DNA of 64,000 nt from JACVRW01 sp034664085 (GCA_034664085.1 JAXDII010000026.1:77051-141050), one strand, 5' to 3'. Positions 50,966-62,108 are shown, numbered from the stretch's first letter. Notes: generated by a model not told the origin, from the sequence alone. Translations and numbers: made by a program.

Positions 50966-52135
50966 CTACGTCTTGAGCAGGAGCTCCTCGGCAACCGCCG
51001 CCACCGCCGCCGCCGCCTCGCCGACCTGCTCCAACGAGACGCGCTCGTCGGCGCAGTGGCACTCCGCGACGTTGCCCGGCCCGAACGTGACCGCCTCCAT
51101 GCCGGCGTCGTTCACGAGCACGCGCACGTCGCTGGCGAACGGCGCGCCGTAGATCTCGCCCGGGCGCCCGGTCACCCGCTCGACCGCGGCTGCCACGCGC
51201 TGAGCGAAGCCCGAGCCGGGATCGATCTCCGCCGGCTCGAAGGCGTTCGGCGCGACCGTCACCGCCAGGTCGAGGTCGGGATGGCGCGCGCCGACGGGAT
51301 CCACCCAGGCTCGCAGCCGCGCGAGCTCGCCCTCGACCGTCTCGCCGGGAATCAGGCGCCGGTCGATGTGGATTGCGCAGGTGTCCGGCACCGCGTTGTC
51401 GGCGACGCCGGCGCGGATCACGGTGGGAGTGCAGGAGCCGGCCCCGAGCAGGGCGTGGGCGCCCTCGGCGACCTCCCGCCCGTAGGACTCGATGGCCGCG
51501 AAGACGTCGCCGACCGCGTCGATCGGGTTGAGCCCCTCGGCCGCCCGGCTCGCATGGACCGAGCGGCCGCGGATCAGGATCTCGTAGAACCCAAGGCCCC
51601 TGGTGGCGGTGGCGACGCGCAGGCCGGTCGGCTCCGTGGTGATGCCGAAGTCGCCGTCGAAGCCGGCCTCGATCAGCGCGAGCGTGCCCGGCTCGGCGCG
51701 CTCCTCGCCCCCCGCGAAATGCAGGATCAGCGTCCCGTCGAGCTGGCCGGCGTACTGCGCCAGGTGGCCCGCCACCGCGAGCTGCACCGCAAGGCCCGCC
51801 TTCATGTCGCAGGCGCCGCGGCCGTAGAGGTAGCCGTCACGGACCTCGGCGCCGAAAGGATCCGACGACCACTCGTCCGCGTCGTCGATGGGCACCGTGT
51901 CGGTGTGCCCGTTGAGCACCAGCCGCGGGCCGTCGCCGCCGCCCAGCACCGCCGCGACCGAGTGCCGGCCCGGGAGGAACTCGACCACGTGGGTCGTGAG
52001 CGGGAGCGGCTTCAGCCAGTCCAGGATGCGGCCCGTGATCGCCTGCTCCTGCACGCCCGGATTCACGCTCGGGGTCTTCACGAGACTCGCGAGCACGGTG
52101 CCCAGCGACGGGAGGCTGAGGGCACCGTCGAGCAT
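50966..52135 (-). CDS. M20-family metallohydrolase (ArgE/DapE/carbamoylase-like)
   Basis: A 389-residue di-zinc hydrolase. Metal ligands are NGHTDTVP (His77, Asp79), GRGACDMKAG (Asp110) and GGEERAEPGT (Glu144/145), with the dimerisation domain after residue 185 (GRSVHASRA). Family members cleave N-acetyl, N-carbamoyl or dipeptide amides. It faces a GntR gene, and context suggests a carbamoyl- or acyl-amino acid from ring breakdown. The ATG has no SD; instead a TATAGT box lies 9 bases before it, suggesting a leaderless mRNA. Confidence 0.88.
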   Translation of the reverse strand: MLDGALSLPSLGTVLASLVKTPSVNPGVQEQAITGRILDWLKPLPLTTHVVEFLPGRHSVAAVLGGGDGPRLVLNGHTDTVPIDDADEWSSDPFGAEVRDGYLYGRGACDMKAGLAVQLAVAGHLAQYAGQLDGTLILHFAGGEERAEPGTLALIEAGFDGDFGITTEPTGLRVATATRGLGFYEILIRGRSVHASRAAEGLNPIDAVGDVFAAIESYGREVAEGAHALLGAGSCTPTVIRAGVADNAVPDTCAIHIDRRLIPGETVEGELARLRAWVDPVGARHPDLDLAVTVAPNAFEPAEIDPGSGFAQRVAAAVERVTGRPGEIYGAPFASDVRVLVNDAGMEAVTFGPGNVAECHCADERVSLEQVGEAAAAVAAVAEELLLKT

Positions 52136-52136
52136 G

Positions 52137-52155
52137 GTTATAGACTATATATCCC
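52137..52155. promoter_or_regulatory. AT-rich palindrome: M20 promoter and candidate GntR operator
   Basis: GGTTATAGACTATATATCC stands out against the GC-rich surroundings and is near-palindromic (TATAgacTATA). On the minus strand it provides TATAGT as a -10 box 9 bases before the M20 ATG, with TTCACG 16 bp upstream as a possible -35. It lies in the gap shared with the GntR gene, the expected autoregulatory position. A similar element is at 57750-57765. Confidence 0.5.
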
Positions 52156-52230
52156 GCTACTGGCGCGTGAATCGTCTGCCCCCGGCCACTGGCCGGCGTT
52201 AACGTAGCGGGGGGCCGACCGAGGATTCCC

Positions 52231-52959
52231 ATGGACGAAGCTCCAGACCAGCCCCCCAGCATGAACCTCCGCTCGAGCACGGTCGACGCGGTGGCGAACC
52301 AGCTGCGGCGCGAGCTTCTGCTCGGAGTGATCCCGCCCGGGTCGCGCGTCCTCCAGACCGCCCTGGCCAAGCGCTACTCCGTCAGCCACATCCCCGTGCG
52401 CGAGGCTCTGCGGCGGCTCGAGGCGGAGGGGCTCGTGTCCACCACGCCGCAGGGCGCGACGTTTGCCGCCGAGATCGGCCTGGAGGACCTCAGTGGCCTG
52501 TACGAGCTGCGCCGGATCACGGAGGGCGAGTTCGCCAGCCGGGCCGCCGTCGTCCGCGACGAGGGCGATGTGGCGACGGTGCGGGAGTGCTACCAGCGGA
52601 TGGCCGATGCGGCGCTCTACTCGGAGGAGTTCTTCGCAGCTCACCGCGACTTCCACTGGGCGCTGCTCGCCCCCGCCGCGGGCGAGGTGAGCCACCGCGT
52701 CCTCGACGGCCTCTGGCAGAGCGTCGATCGCTACGTGATGCTGGCGGTCACCAAGCTCGAGGGGTTTGCGTCCGAGGAGCACGTTTCCGACAGTCACAGG
52801 GAGCACGCCCAGCTCCTGGAGGCGTTCGAGCTCGGCGACGGCGAGGCGCTGCGCGCGAACCTCCTCGCGCACCTCACGCGCACCGAGGACCGACTGCGCG
52901 CCACCTTCGAGGAAGCGCTGTCCGGCGCCCAGGTGGCGTGGTCGGGCAGCAAGGGCTAG
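52231..52959 (+). CDS. GntR-family regulator with FCD effector domain
   Basis: A 242-residue regulator. A winged HTH (residues 12-80) has LRRELLLGVIPPGSRVLQTALAKRYSVSHIPVREALRRLEAEGLV, the GntR signature. The C-terminal helical FCD domain (about 95-225) supplies metal-type histidines (AAHRDFHWAL, DSHREH). FCD regulators sense carboxylic acids or other metabolites. It is divergent from the M20 gene. An ATG at 52261 is an alternative start that trims ten low-complexity residues. Confidence 0.9.
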   Translation: MDEAPDQPPSMNLRSSTVDAVANQLRRELLLGVIPPGSRVLQTALAKRYSVSHIPVREALRRLEAEGLVSTTPQGATFAAEIGLEDLSGLYELRRITEGEFASRAAVVRDEGDVATVRECYQRMADAALYSEEFFAAHRDFHWALLAPAAGEVSHRVLDGLWQSVDRYVMLAVTKLEGFASEEHVSDSHREHAQLLEAFELGDGEALRANLLAHLTRTEDRLRATFEEALSGAQVAWSGSKG

Positions 52960-52966
52960 CGGCCCG

Positions 52967-53908
52967 TCAGCGTTCCTCGCGGTAGTACGGCGTCGCGAGC
53001 GCCGCGGGAGCCACCTCGCGCAGCTCCAGGCGCTGCAGCCGCAGCCGCAGCGCGATCAGGAACATGAGGGCGATCGTGACGACGTAGGGCAGCACGGCGA
53101 AGATCACGGTCGGGATGTTCCAGCCCTGCGCCTGGGCGGTCAGGCCGAGCGACGTCAGCCCGCCGAACAGCAGGCCCGCGGCCACCAGGCGCCAGGGCAG
53201 CCAGGCCGCGAAGATGACCGCCGCCAGAGCGACCCAGCCGCGGCCGCCGGCCGGGTTCAGCGAGAAGCTCGGAGTTAGCGAGAGCATCAGGTACGCGCCG
53301 GCCGCGGCGGCGAGCCCCCCGGCGACCAGGCAGTAGGCGGTGCGGATGCGCATCACGGAGATGCCGGCGGCGTCGGCGGCCGCCGGGTTCTCCCCCACGG
53401 CCCTCACGTTGAGCCCGTGCCGGCTGCGGAAGAGCACGAGCCAGACGACGCAGGGCAGCACGACGTATGCGACGTACACGAGGATCGGCTGGTCGAACAG
53501 GGCCGGCCCGATTTCGGGGATCGAGGACAGACCGGGCAGGGCCAGGTCGTCGAAGGTCGCCTTGACCGGCACGTTCGAGTAGTCGGCGCCGAGCTCGTTG
53601 GTGAGCCCGATGCAGAGCAGGAAGATCGCGAGCCCGGCCAGCACCTGGTTCACGCGCAGGACGACGGCGAACAGCGCGAAGACCGCCCCGACGGCCATCC
53701 CGGCGCCGACGGCCACCAGCAGGCACACGACGGGCTCGGACGAGACCGTCGCCATCAACACGGCCGCGACGGCGCCGATGCTGATCATCCCCTCGATGCC
53801 GAGGTTCATCACGCCGGTGCGCTCCAGCAGCAGCTCGCCCATACCAGCCAGGATGATCACGACGCCCGCCTGGACCGCGATGTCGAGCGAAGAGAAGAAG
53901 ACGCTCAT
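52967..53908 (-). CDS. ABC importer permease, BMP-associated (YufQ/NupQ-like)
   Basis: A 313-residue permease of the nucleoside/simple-sugar BPD_transp_2 type. About nine spans, with GELLLERTGVMNLGIEGMISIGAV at the N-terminus and AVGENPAAADAAGISV in the coupling helix, both typical of the second permease of BMP-type nucleoside importers. The ATG overlaps the first permease by 4 bp. It converges with the GntR gene 7 bp away. Confidence 0.9.
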   Translation of the reverse strand: MSVFFSSLDIAVQAGVVIILAGMGELLLERTGVMNLGIEGMISIGAVAAVLMATVSSEPVVCLLVAVGAGMAVGAVFALFAVVLRVNQVLAGLAIFLLCIGLTNELGADYSNVPVKATFDDLALPGLSSIPEIGPALFDQPILVYVAYVVLPCVVWLVLFRSRHGLNVRAVGENPAAADAAGISVMRIRTAYCLVAGGLAAAAGAYLMLSLTPSFSLNPAGGRGWVALAAVIFAAWLPWRLVAAGLLFGGLTSLGLTAQAQGWNIPTVIFAVLPYVVTIALMFLIALRLRLQRLELREVAPAALATPYYREER

Positions 53909-54965
53909 TCCGCGGGCCTCGATCGGCGGCGCGGTATGAGGCGGTAGCGCGCGGCGACCTCGCCCAGGCTCGCCAGCAGCAGGATCAGCCCGTAGACGGC
54001 GACGACCACGTCGGTCGAGACGCCGTCCGTCGCGAGCGAGATGCCGGAGTGGAGCAGCATCGCGATCAGCACCCCGACCACGATGATCGCGACGATCGAG
54101 GCGCCCGCGAGCGCGGCCACGATGAAGCCGTAGAGGCCCGTGTTCGCTGCGACGTCCTCCGACAGCACGTGCAGCCGGCCGGCGACCTGCAGCATGCCGC
54201 TGAGCCCGGCGATCGCCCCGGACGCCATCATCACCAGCACGATGCGGCGGCGCACGCTCATGCCCGCCGCCTCGCCGGCGCGCGCGTTCGCGCCGATGAT
54301 CGTGGTCTCGTACCCCCACCGGGAGCGGCCCAGCACGAGCGCCAGCACACCGGCCACCAGCAGCGGGACGAGCACGCCGACGTCGAGGCCGGCCGAGAGC
54401 ATCGGCACCTCGTAGGGGATCGGAGAGGTCGACCGCAGGCTCACGCCGCCGTCCGCCCACGCCGTCACCGACAGGTACACGACGATCTGCAGGGCGACGA
54501 GGTTGAGCAGCAGCGTCGTGATGATCTCGTTGATCTGGAAGTAGGCGCGCAGGACGCCCGGGATCAGCGCCCACAAGGCGCCGCCGAGCGCGCCCGCGAC
54601 CACCATCGCGGCGAGCATCAGCGCCTCGGGCCCGTCGACGTGCAGCCCAACCGCCGCCGAGGCGACCGCGCCCATGGACATCTGGCCGTCGATCCCGATG
54701 TTCCAGAGCCGGATGCGGAAGCAGAGGTAGACGGCGAGAGCGCCCAGGACGATCGGGGCGGCCAGCAGCAGTGTCTCCTCGATCCCGAACCAGTCGCCGA
54801 GGTTGTAGTCCAGCGCGGCCGATGCCAGGTCCAGGGTCGGGCGCCCGGAGAGCTGCAGCACGATCCCGGCCAGCAGCAGGGCCGCGAGTGCTCCGACCAC
54901 CTTCACGGCGGCGGCCTGGTGCCGCGCCGCGGTGGTGCGGCGCTGCAGGCGGAACCCGGGCCGGC

Positions 54966-54969
<4 letters not shown>
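53905..54969 (-). CDS. ABC importer permease, BMP-associated (YufP/NupP-like)
   Basis: A 354-residue permease. IRLWNIGIDGQMSMGAVASAAVGL near residue 85 and IGANARAGEAAGMSVRRR are the hallmark segments of the first permease of this transporter class. About ten spans. GTG start overlaps the ATPase stop by 4 bp. It forms the heterodimeric channel with the product of the next gene. Confidence 0.9.
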
Positions 54970-56504
<1,535 letters not shown>

Positions 56505-56514
56505 CGCCGTGCGG

Positions 56515-57699
56515 CTAGATGCCGTTTACGCCCTCGAAGGCCCAGTCCCACGTCATGAAGGTCGCGTCGTCGATCTCCTCGCCGGCGGGCACCCGCTCCT
56601 TGCCCGACGAGTCGTTGATCGGCCCGACGAACGGGTTGAAGCCGTCGATCATCTTCGCGCGCACCTTGTCGGCCTCGTCGCGCGCCTCCGCGGGGACGTT
56701 GTCCCCCCAGTCGCCGCGGTCGACGCCCTCGCCCAGCTGCAGGATGCCGCCGGGCGGGAAGCCGGCCGGCTTCCAGTTGCCGTCCAGCCGGGCGCGCACC
56801 TGCTCGATGCAGTACTCGTCCCAGTTCGACAGCGTCGTGCTGACGTAGCCCTTGGGCGCCACTTCACGGGCGTCGAGGCTCCATGCGCCCGACCACACGC
56901 CGCGCTTCTCCGCGGCCTGGGGAACCGCCGTGTCTCCGAGGATGTGCCATATGAAGTCGGCCCCATTGTCGACGAGGGCGTCCACCGCCTGCTTCGCCTT
57001 CTGTGGGTCGTACCAGGAGTCGATCTTGACGACCTGGACGGACGCGTCGGGGTTGACCGAGCGCGCGCCGAGCACGAGGCCGTTGACGTCGCTGTAGACG
57101 TTCGGCACCGGGAACGAGGCCACGTAGCCGAGCTTGTTGGTCTTGGTGAGGAGGCCGGCGGCGACGCCGAGCAGGTAGGCCACCGACCAGTTGGCGACGT
57201 AGTAGGAGCCGACGTTGCCGGTCGTCTGCCGGGCGCCCACCACCATGAACGCCGTGTCCGGGTTGCGCTGCGCGACGCGGAGGATGTCCTCGCCGTAGTC
57301 GGTGGTGACCCAGATCATCGTGTTCCCGTCGCGGGCGAGCTTCTGGAAGGTCTGCTCTCCCTGCTTGCCGAACGGGACCTGATCCACGTAGCTGACGTCG
57401 AGGTCCGGGAACGCCTTCTCCACGGCCCTCATGCTCTGGCCGTGCGTTCCCTCCCAGGAGCCGTCGTTGATCGGCCCATTCATCGCCCAGGCGACCTTGC
57501 CGGTGTCCTTGCCGCCGCCACCGCCACTGCCGCCGCCACCGCCGGAGTCGTCGTCGCCGCAGGCGATCAGCAGGCCGCCGGCACCCAGCGCGGCGAACGT
57601 CATTCCGCCGTACTTGATCGCCTGGCGCCGCGACAGCGATGGCTCTGCGAGCCGATCGAGCGTAAAGGGCGAAGGCTGTCCAGTTCTCTTGCTTGCCAT
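56515..57699 (-). CDS. BMP-family (PnrA-like) substrate-binding lipoprotein
   Basis: A 394-residue binding protein. An N-terminal twin-arginine-like SRRQAIKYGG leads to a hydrophobic run and the lipobox LIAC with lipidated Cys47, followed by a Gly/Ser linker (GGGGGSGGGGGK). The BMP fold starts at KVAWAMNGPINDGSWEGTHGQ. PnrA-type proteins bind purine or other nucleosides or nucleobases; the exact ligand is unknown. The ATG follows GGAGGGACC. It is the first gene of the importer operon and divergent from an amidohydrolase gene. Confidence 0.9.
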   Translation of the reverse strand: MASKRTGQPSPFTLDRLAEPSLSRRQAIKYGGMTFAALGAGGLLIACGDDDSGGGGGSGGGGGKDTGKVAWAMNGPINDGSWEGTHGQSMRAVEKAFPDLDVSYVDQVPFGKQGEQTFQKLARDGNTMIWVTTDYGEDILRVAQRNPDTAFMVVGARQTTGNVGSYYVANWSVAYLLGVAAGLLTKTNKLGYVASFPVPNVYSDVNGLVLGARSVNPDASVQVVKIDSWYDPQKAKQAVDALVDNGADFIWHILGDTAVPQAAEKRGVWSGAWSLDAREVAPKGYVSTTLSNWDEYCIEQVRARLDGNWKPAGFPPGGILQLGEGVDRGDWGDNVPAEARDEADKVRAKMIDGFNPFVGPINDSSGKERVPAGEEIDDATFMTWDWAFEGVNGI

Positions 57700-57749
57700 G
57701 TGGTTGGTCCCTCCTGCGGGCCGCCGTCGGTCGCCGATCCTCACGCCGC

Positions 57750-57765
57750 GCGATATTGTATAGCC
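57750..57765. promoter_or_regulatory. AT-rich element between bmp and amidohydrolase genes
   Basis: GCGATATTGTATAGCC is an isolated AT-rich stretch in the 111-bp divergent gap. Minus-strand GGCTATACAATATC resembles GGTTATAGACTATATATC at 52137-52155, so the same GntR protein may bind both. It also supplies TATACA and TATAGC-type -10 boxes in opposite directions. Confidence 0.45.
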
Positions 57766-57810
57766 GCTGCCTCGCGGAACGCAACCGCACCCACGAAAGG
57801 GGCTTCGGAA

Positions 57811-59163
57811 GTGGCCGAACTGCTCATCGACCACGCGACGCTGATCACGATGAACAGCTCCCGCGCCGTGATCGAGGACGGCGCCGTGGCGATCGACGCC
57901 GGCCGCCTCGTCGCGGTGGGGCCCTCGTCGGAGGTGGCGGCGACCCACCGCGCCGCACGCACGATCGACGCGGGCGGGGCCCCGGTCCTCCCCGGCTTCG
58001 TAAACGCCCACTTCCACCTCTATTCGGTGCTCCACAAGGGCGCGTCGTTCATGTGGGACGACGGCGACCTGTGGTCGTTCCTGAGGGCCGTCTACGGCAC
58101 CCTGCTGCCGGCGGTCGAGTCCTGGGAGGACCGCTACTACGTGTCGCTGCTGCCGCTCGTGGAGATGGTCAAGGCCGGCTTCACCTGCACGATCGACCTG
58201 AACGAGTGGCCCGACGTCGACGGCGTCGACGCGACCATCAAGGCCTTCGAGGACAGCGGCATGCGGGGTGCCGTCGCGCGCTCGCTGATGGACAGCGATC
58301 CCTGGGACACGGGCGCGACGGTGCAGCCCGACATCGGCCGAGCGCTCAAGGAGACGGTCGAGCTGATCGAGGGCCGCCGCGCCGACGACCGCGTGGGCGT
58401 GTGGTTCTACCCCGTGGCCCCGCACCAGTGCTCCGACGAACTGATGGCCGAGGTCACACGGCTCGCGCAGGCCAAGGACGTCGGGGTGGCGACGCACCTG
58501 CACGAGACGACCGCGCAGGTCGACCGCTGGAAGGCAGAGACGGGACGATCCCCGATCGCCGACTACCAGGCGCGCGGGGTGCCCTTGCTCACGCCGCGGC
58601 TGAACGCCGGGCACTGCGTGCACGTGGACGAGCGCGACATCGAGCTGCTCGCCGCGGCGGGCGCGCATCCGGTGCACAACCCGATGACCAACGGCGGGCT
58701 GGGATCGGGCCTCGCCCCCGTCCCCGACATGCTGCGAGCCGGGCTGAGGGTCGCGCTCGGAGTCGACGACGGCGCCACGGACATGTTCGATGTGATGCGG
58801 ACCGCGCTGCTGCTCCAGAAGACGGCCCACCGCGACGCCACGGTCCTCAAGGCCGACGCGGTCCTCGAGATGGCGACTCTGCACGGCGCCGAGGCGATGC
58901 TGCTGGGCGACGACGTCGGATCGCTCGAGCCCGGCAAGCGCGCCGACCTGATCGTCCTCGACGTGAAGCAGCCGAACACGAGCCCGCTGAGCGGTCCCAT
59001 CACGACGTTCCTGACCTACTGCGCGACCGGCGCCAACGTGGACACGGTCTTGATCGACGGGCGGATCGTGATGGAGAAACGGCGCATCCAGACCGTGGAC
59101 GAGGCCGAGGTGATGGCCAAGGTGCAGGAGATCATGGACCGGATCCCCGATTCGCCCGGCTGA
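57811..59163 (+). CDS. Amidohydrolase, SsnA/guanine-deaminase/chlorohydrolase-like
   Basis: A 450-residue metal-dependent deaminase/hydrolase. The first metal pair is VNAHFHLYSV (His67, His69), then VATHLHETTAQ, NAGHCVHVD, and ALGVDDGATDMFDVMR with the metal Asp; the closing PGKRADLIVLDVKQ is typical. Relatives deaminate guanine, 8-oxoguanine or triazines, and SsnA-type members travel with molybdenum hydroxylases. GTG start at 57811 is supported by GAAAGGGG 8 bases upstream. It is divergent from the importer operon, so import and deamination can be co-regulated. Confidence 0.86.
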   Translation: MAELLIDHATLITMNSSRAVIEDGAVAIDAGRLVAVGPSSEVAATHRAARTIDAGGAPVLPGFVNAHFHLYSVLHKGASFMWDDGDLWSFLRAVYGTLLPAVESWEDRYYVSLLPLVEMVKAGFTCTIDLNEWPDVDGVDATIKAFEDSGMRGAVARSLMDSDPWDTGATVQPDIGRALKETVELIEGRRADDRVGVWFYPVAPHQCSDELMAEVTRLAQAKDVGVATHLHETTAQVDRWKAETGRSPIADYQARGVPLLTPRLNAGHCVHVDERDIELLAAAGAHPVHNPMTNGGLGSGLAPVPDMLRAGLRVALGVDDGATDMFDVMRTALLLQKTAHRDATVLKADAVLEMATLHGAEAMLLGDDVGSLEPGKRADLIVLDVKQPNTSPLSGPITTFLTYCATGANVDTVLIDGRIVMEKRRIQTVDEAEVMAKVQEIMDRIPDSPG

Positions 59164-59238
59164 AGGGACCGGATGGGGGTCGACCGCGCTACCCCGACCA
59201 GGTAGGTTCGCTCGGGACGCCCTGAACTCTCTCTGGCC

Positions 59239-59643
59239 ATGACGGAGGCGAAGACAGCTTCGTTCTCGATGTCCGGCGGCAAGCTTGCCGCGAGTGTCGC
59301 GCGGCGGTCGGTGCTTTCGATCGGGGCTGGGCTACCCCTCGGCGTCCGCCATCGGGTCGCCCTCCTGCTGAGCGAGCTGGTCACCAACGCGGTGCAGCAC
59401 GGCGGCGCCGGCCCGGACCAGGTCGTGGAGGTGCGCGTCGCGTCGTCGGAGCGGCGCGTGCGGGTCGAGGTGATCGATCCGGGCTGGAACGGCGGCGAGC
59501 CGCTCGAGCCGGATGAGCGGCACGGCGGCTACGGCCTGCTGCTGGTCGAGCACCTCTCCGACGGCTGGGGACGCGAGGCCACCGCCGGCGGCGGCACCCT
59601 CGCCTGGTTCGAGCTGAACCTGGACGCCCAGGCCGAGCGCTAG
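59239..59643 (+). CDS. RsbW-type serine-kinase/anti-sigma ATPase domain protein
   Basis: A 134-residue stand-alone HATPase_c domain. The N box is LLLSELVTNAVQHGG, the G1 box VEVIDPGWNG and the G2 box GGYGLLLVEHLSDGWG. Such proteins act as anti-sigma factors/anti-anti-sigma kinases or as sensors in actinobacteria. No sigma or STAS gene is adjacent. Its stop overlaps the stop of the converging penicillin acylase gene in the shared palindrome CTAG. Confidence 0.88.
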   Translation: MTEAKTASFSMSGGKLAASVARRSVLSIGAGLPLGVRHRVALLLSELVTNAVQHGGAGPDQVVEVRVASSERRVRVEVIDPGWNGGEPLEPDERHGGYGLLLVEHLSDGWGREATAGGGTLAWFELNLDAQAER

Positions 59644-62108
59644 CGGCCCCAGCGGCCCCAGCCACGGTCGAGCTCCAGCACCTGCTGGAAGGTCGACCGG
59701 TTGGTGGCCCGGAACGTGTTCGGGATCAGGCCCGGGGCGAACGACGTGCGCGCCGCCGTCGTGAGCCACTTGGACGGGTCCGGCTGGTTGAGGTCCGTGG
59801 CGGTCGCGTTCACCGCCGCGTGCACCGCCTGCCAGAGCGACTCTCGGCACGTGCTCAGCGAGCCGTTGCCGCAGTAGCTCAGGTTGAAGCGGCCCAGCAC
59901 GCGCTGGCCCAGCACGGTGCGCAGGTCCTTGTCCACATACGAGTGGGCGCTCTGGCCGTCGAGGCTGCGCACCCGGTGTAGGTCGGGGAGCAGGTCGCCG
60001 AACACGGGGCGCAGCGTCGCCTCCGCGATCGGGCGCCAGATCGCCCCTAGGATCGCCGGGCCGGGATCGTCGTAGAGGCCGTCGTTGTCGGCGTCGAGAC
60101 GCGGGGCGTCGCGGGCGACCCAGTCGTCCAGCAGGTCGACGACCTGCTGGTCGCGCGGGCTCGGCGCCGGGCCGCTGCGCAACACCCTGCTGATCACCGG
60201 CCAGACCGGCGAGCGCGTGTCCTCGGTGGCCCCGCGGTTCATGATGCTCACGTCGTCGGCGAGCTTGACCCGCCACGGGAAGCGGTCGTACAGCTCGACG
60301 CGGTGAACCGATCCGTACGGCTCGTTGTCGCCGTGCATGAAGCCGGGCGCCGACTGGTTGTTCCAGTTGAGCAGCAGCCCGCCCGGACCGGTCACGTCGT
60401 GCGGATGCTCGCGCTCGCTGAGGAAGCCGCGCCACTCGTAGTCCCCGGTGCCCAGGGCCGGCAGGCGGCGGTCGAGCCCGTACGCCCGCTTCGGCAGGCG
60501 GCCGGAGGTGAAGAAGGCCGTCGCCTTGCGCGAGGCGTACGCCCAGTTGAACGTGAACTCGAACTGGTTGGCCGTGCGCCAGAAGCGCTCCGGCGTGGAC
60601 GCCTTGCCCTCCGTCAGATCCTTCAGGGCGGCGAGGTTGAGGCCGTCGCGGCCGAAGGTGGAGCGCTTGCGGGCCAGCGCGAAGGGCTTGCCGTCCACGG
60701 TCGCGGTGCCGATCACCTGGCCGTGCACGGACAGCCGGTAGCGCAGCGGCGTGCCGCCCAGCAGCCCGGCGTTGAACTCCTCGAACGGCCGGCACTCGCC
60801 CTTGAACAGGTAGTGCGTGGACGCCCGCGTCGGCTCTCCCCCGCCCGGCTCGCAGAGCTGCTCGGCGAAGACGTCGCGCACGTCGTGGCTCGCGGAGGTC
60901 AGGCTCCACGCGTAGTCCTTCGTGCGCCCGATCAGGATGTACATCGCCAGTCCGGGCACCGCGACTCCCTGCGCCTGGATCCCGGGGCCGTGCAGGTCGA
61001 TCTGCTGGACGATCTCCGGGTAGAAGTAGCCGAGCTGCGGGCCCATCACGGCGAGCGTGTTGCGGCTCGCCGAGCGCTCGGGCGCGACCACCAGGAAGTT
61101 CGAGGCCTGCCGGCCCGGGGGCGCCGCGGCGGCGTCGACCACGCCGGCGCCCGAGGGGGCGGCGCTGGCCAGCGGCTGGCGCGCGTCCACCGGCACGATC
61201 GAGCCGGGATCGATGACCACGGACCCGCGCGGCTTGCCGCCCGTCAGCGGGCCGTAATCGAAGCGGCGCTTGATCGTGGTGGGCGCCTCCGGGTCCTCGG
61301 CCAGCATGACGTCGTCCCAGGCCTTGTAGCCGCGCACCTGCCCCAGCCCCGCCTGGAGCTTGGCCAGCAGCTCGGAGTTGGTCGCCTCGGCGCCGCCGCC
61401 GGCTCCGAAGATCGAGCCGATGAAGGCGGTCACCGCGATCACGTCGTTCACCGTGGCGGGCGGGTACGGCTTGTTGTTGGCGGTCCAGTAGGCGTTGATG
61501 CCGTCGGCGTAGGCCTGGGCGTCGGCCAGGATCTGGCGGCCCTTGTCCCCGTAGGTCTCCACCAGCAGGTCCTTCTGGGCCGTGACGAGCGCCTCGGTCT
61601 CGGGGCTCGGAACGAAGCTCTGGGCGCTGGTGACGAGGGAGAAGGCGTCGATGCCCGGCACGTCCGCAACCGCCACGCGCGCGGGGCCGCGGCCGATGGC
61701 GACCAAGAGCTCGCGGTCGCGTGCGGTCGTCCAGCCCGCGCCGAAGGCGACGTCCGCGCGCGTCTTGCCGTAGACGTGCGGGATGCCGTAGTCGTCGTAG
61801 ATCAGGCGCAGCCCCGGCCGACCGGTCTGCTCCTCGCGCGGCGTGCCGATCGGCTTGAAGTCCTCCGGCAGGAAGAGGCTGTTGATGTGGGCGTTGGTGA
61901 CGTTGCCGCGCAGCGGCGTGAGCGCGTCGTAGAGCGGCAGCTGGTCGAGCGACTCGTCGGTGGTCGGCAGCCCCCCGTAGTTGCCGGGCGGCAGGATCTG
62001 CCGCGCGGTGTCGCCTTGGGAGTGCCACCGCCCGGTGGCGGCGGCGGTCGGCGGGACCGCAGCGACAAGGGCGAGAACGACCGCGAGGGACTTGACCAAG
62101 CGAGGCAC
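59640..62108 (-). CDS. Penicillin-acylase-family secreted Ntn hydrolase
   Basis: An 822-residue exported enzyme. Signal peptide 1-24 ends AAATG. The alpha chain has YGIPHVYGKTRADVAFGAGW, typical of the family. After a spacer, autocleavage exposes Ser336 in QASNFLVVAP as the N-terminal nucleophile of the beta chain. The partner Asn and Arg lie in the later part (LLLNWNNQSAPGFMHGDNEPYGS). The natural substrate may be acyl-homoserine lactones, aculeacin-type lipopeptides or beta-lactams; not resolvable. Ends in a shared CTAG with the RsbW-like gene. Confidence 0.88.
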   Translation of the reverse strand: MPRLVKSLAVVLALVAAVPPTAAATGRWHSQGDTARQILPPGNYGGLPTTDESLDQLPLYDALTPLRGNVTNAHINSLFLPEDFKPIGTPREEQTGRPGLRLIYDDYGIPHVYGKTRADVAFGAGWTTARDRELLVAIGRGPARVAVADVPGIDAFSLVTSAQSFVPSPETEALVTAQKDLLVETYGDKGRQILADAQAYADGINAYWTANNKPYPPATVNDVIAVTAFIGSIFGAGGGAEATNSELLAKLQAGLGQVRGYKAWDDVMLAEDPEAPTTIKRRFDYGPLTGGKPRGSVVIDPGSIVPVDARQPLASAAPSGAGVVDAAAAPPGRQASNFLVVAPERSASRNTLAVMGPQLGYFYPEIVQQIDLHGPGIQAQGVAVPGLAMYILIGRTKDYAWSLTSASHDVRDVFAEQLCEPGGGEPTRASTHYLFKGECRPFEEFNAGLLGGTPLRYRLSVHGQVIGTATVDGKPFALARKRSTFGRDGLNLAALKDLTEGKASTPERFWRTANQFEFTFNWAYASRKATAFFTSGRLPKRAYGLDRRLPALGTGDYEWRGFLSEREHPHDVTGPGGLLLNWNNQSAPGFMHGDNEPYGSVHRVELYDRFPWRVKLADDVSIMNRGATEDTRSPVWPVISRVLRSGPAPSPRDQQVVDLLDDWVARDAPRLDADNDGLYDDPGPAILGAIWRPIAEATLRPVFGDLLPDLHRVRSLDGQSAHSYVDKDLRTVLGQRVLGRFNLSYCGNGSLSTCRESLWQAVHAAVNATATDLNQPDPSKWLTTAARTSFAPGLIPNTFRATNRSTFQQVLELDRGWGRWGR

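Noticed and set aside
57505..57550. CCGCCACC-type repeat
   Set aside because: It encodes the Gly/Ser linker after the lipobox of the binding protein.
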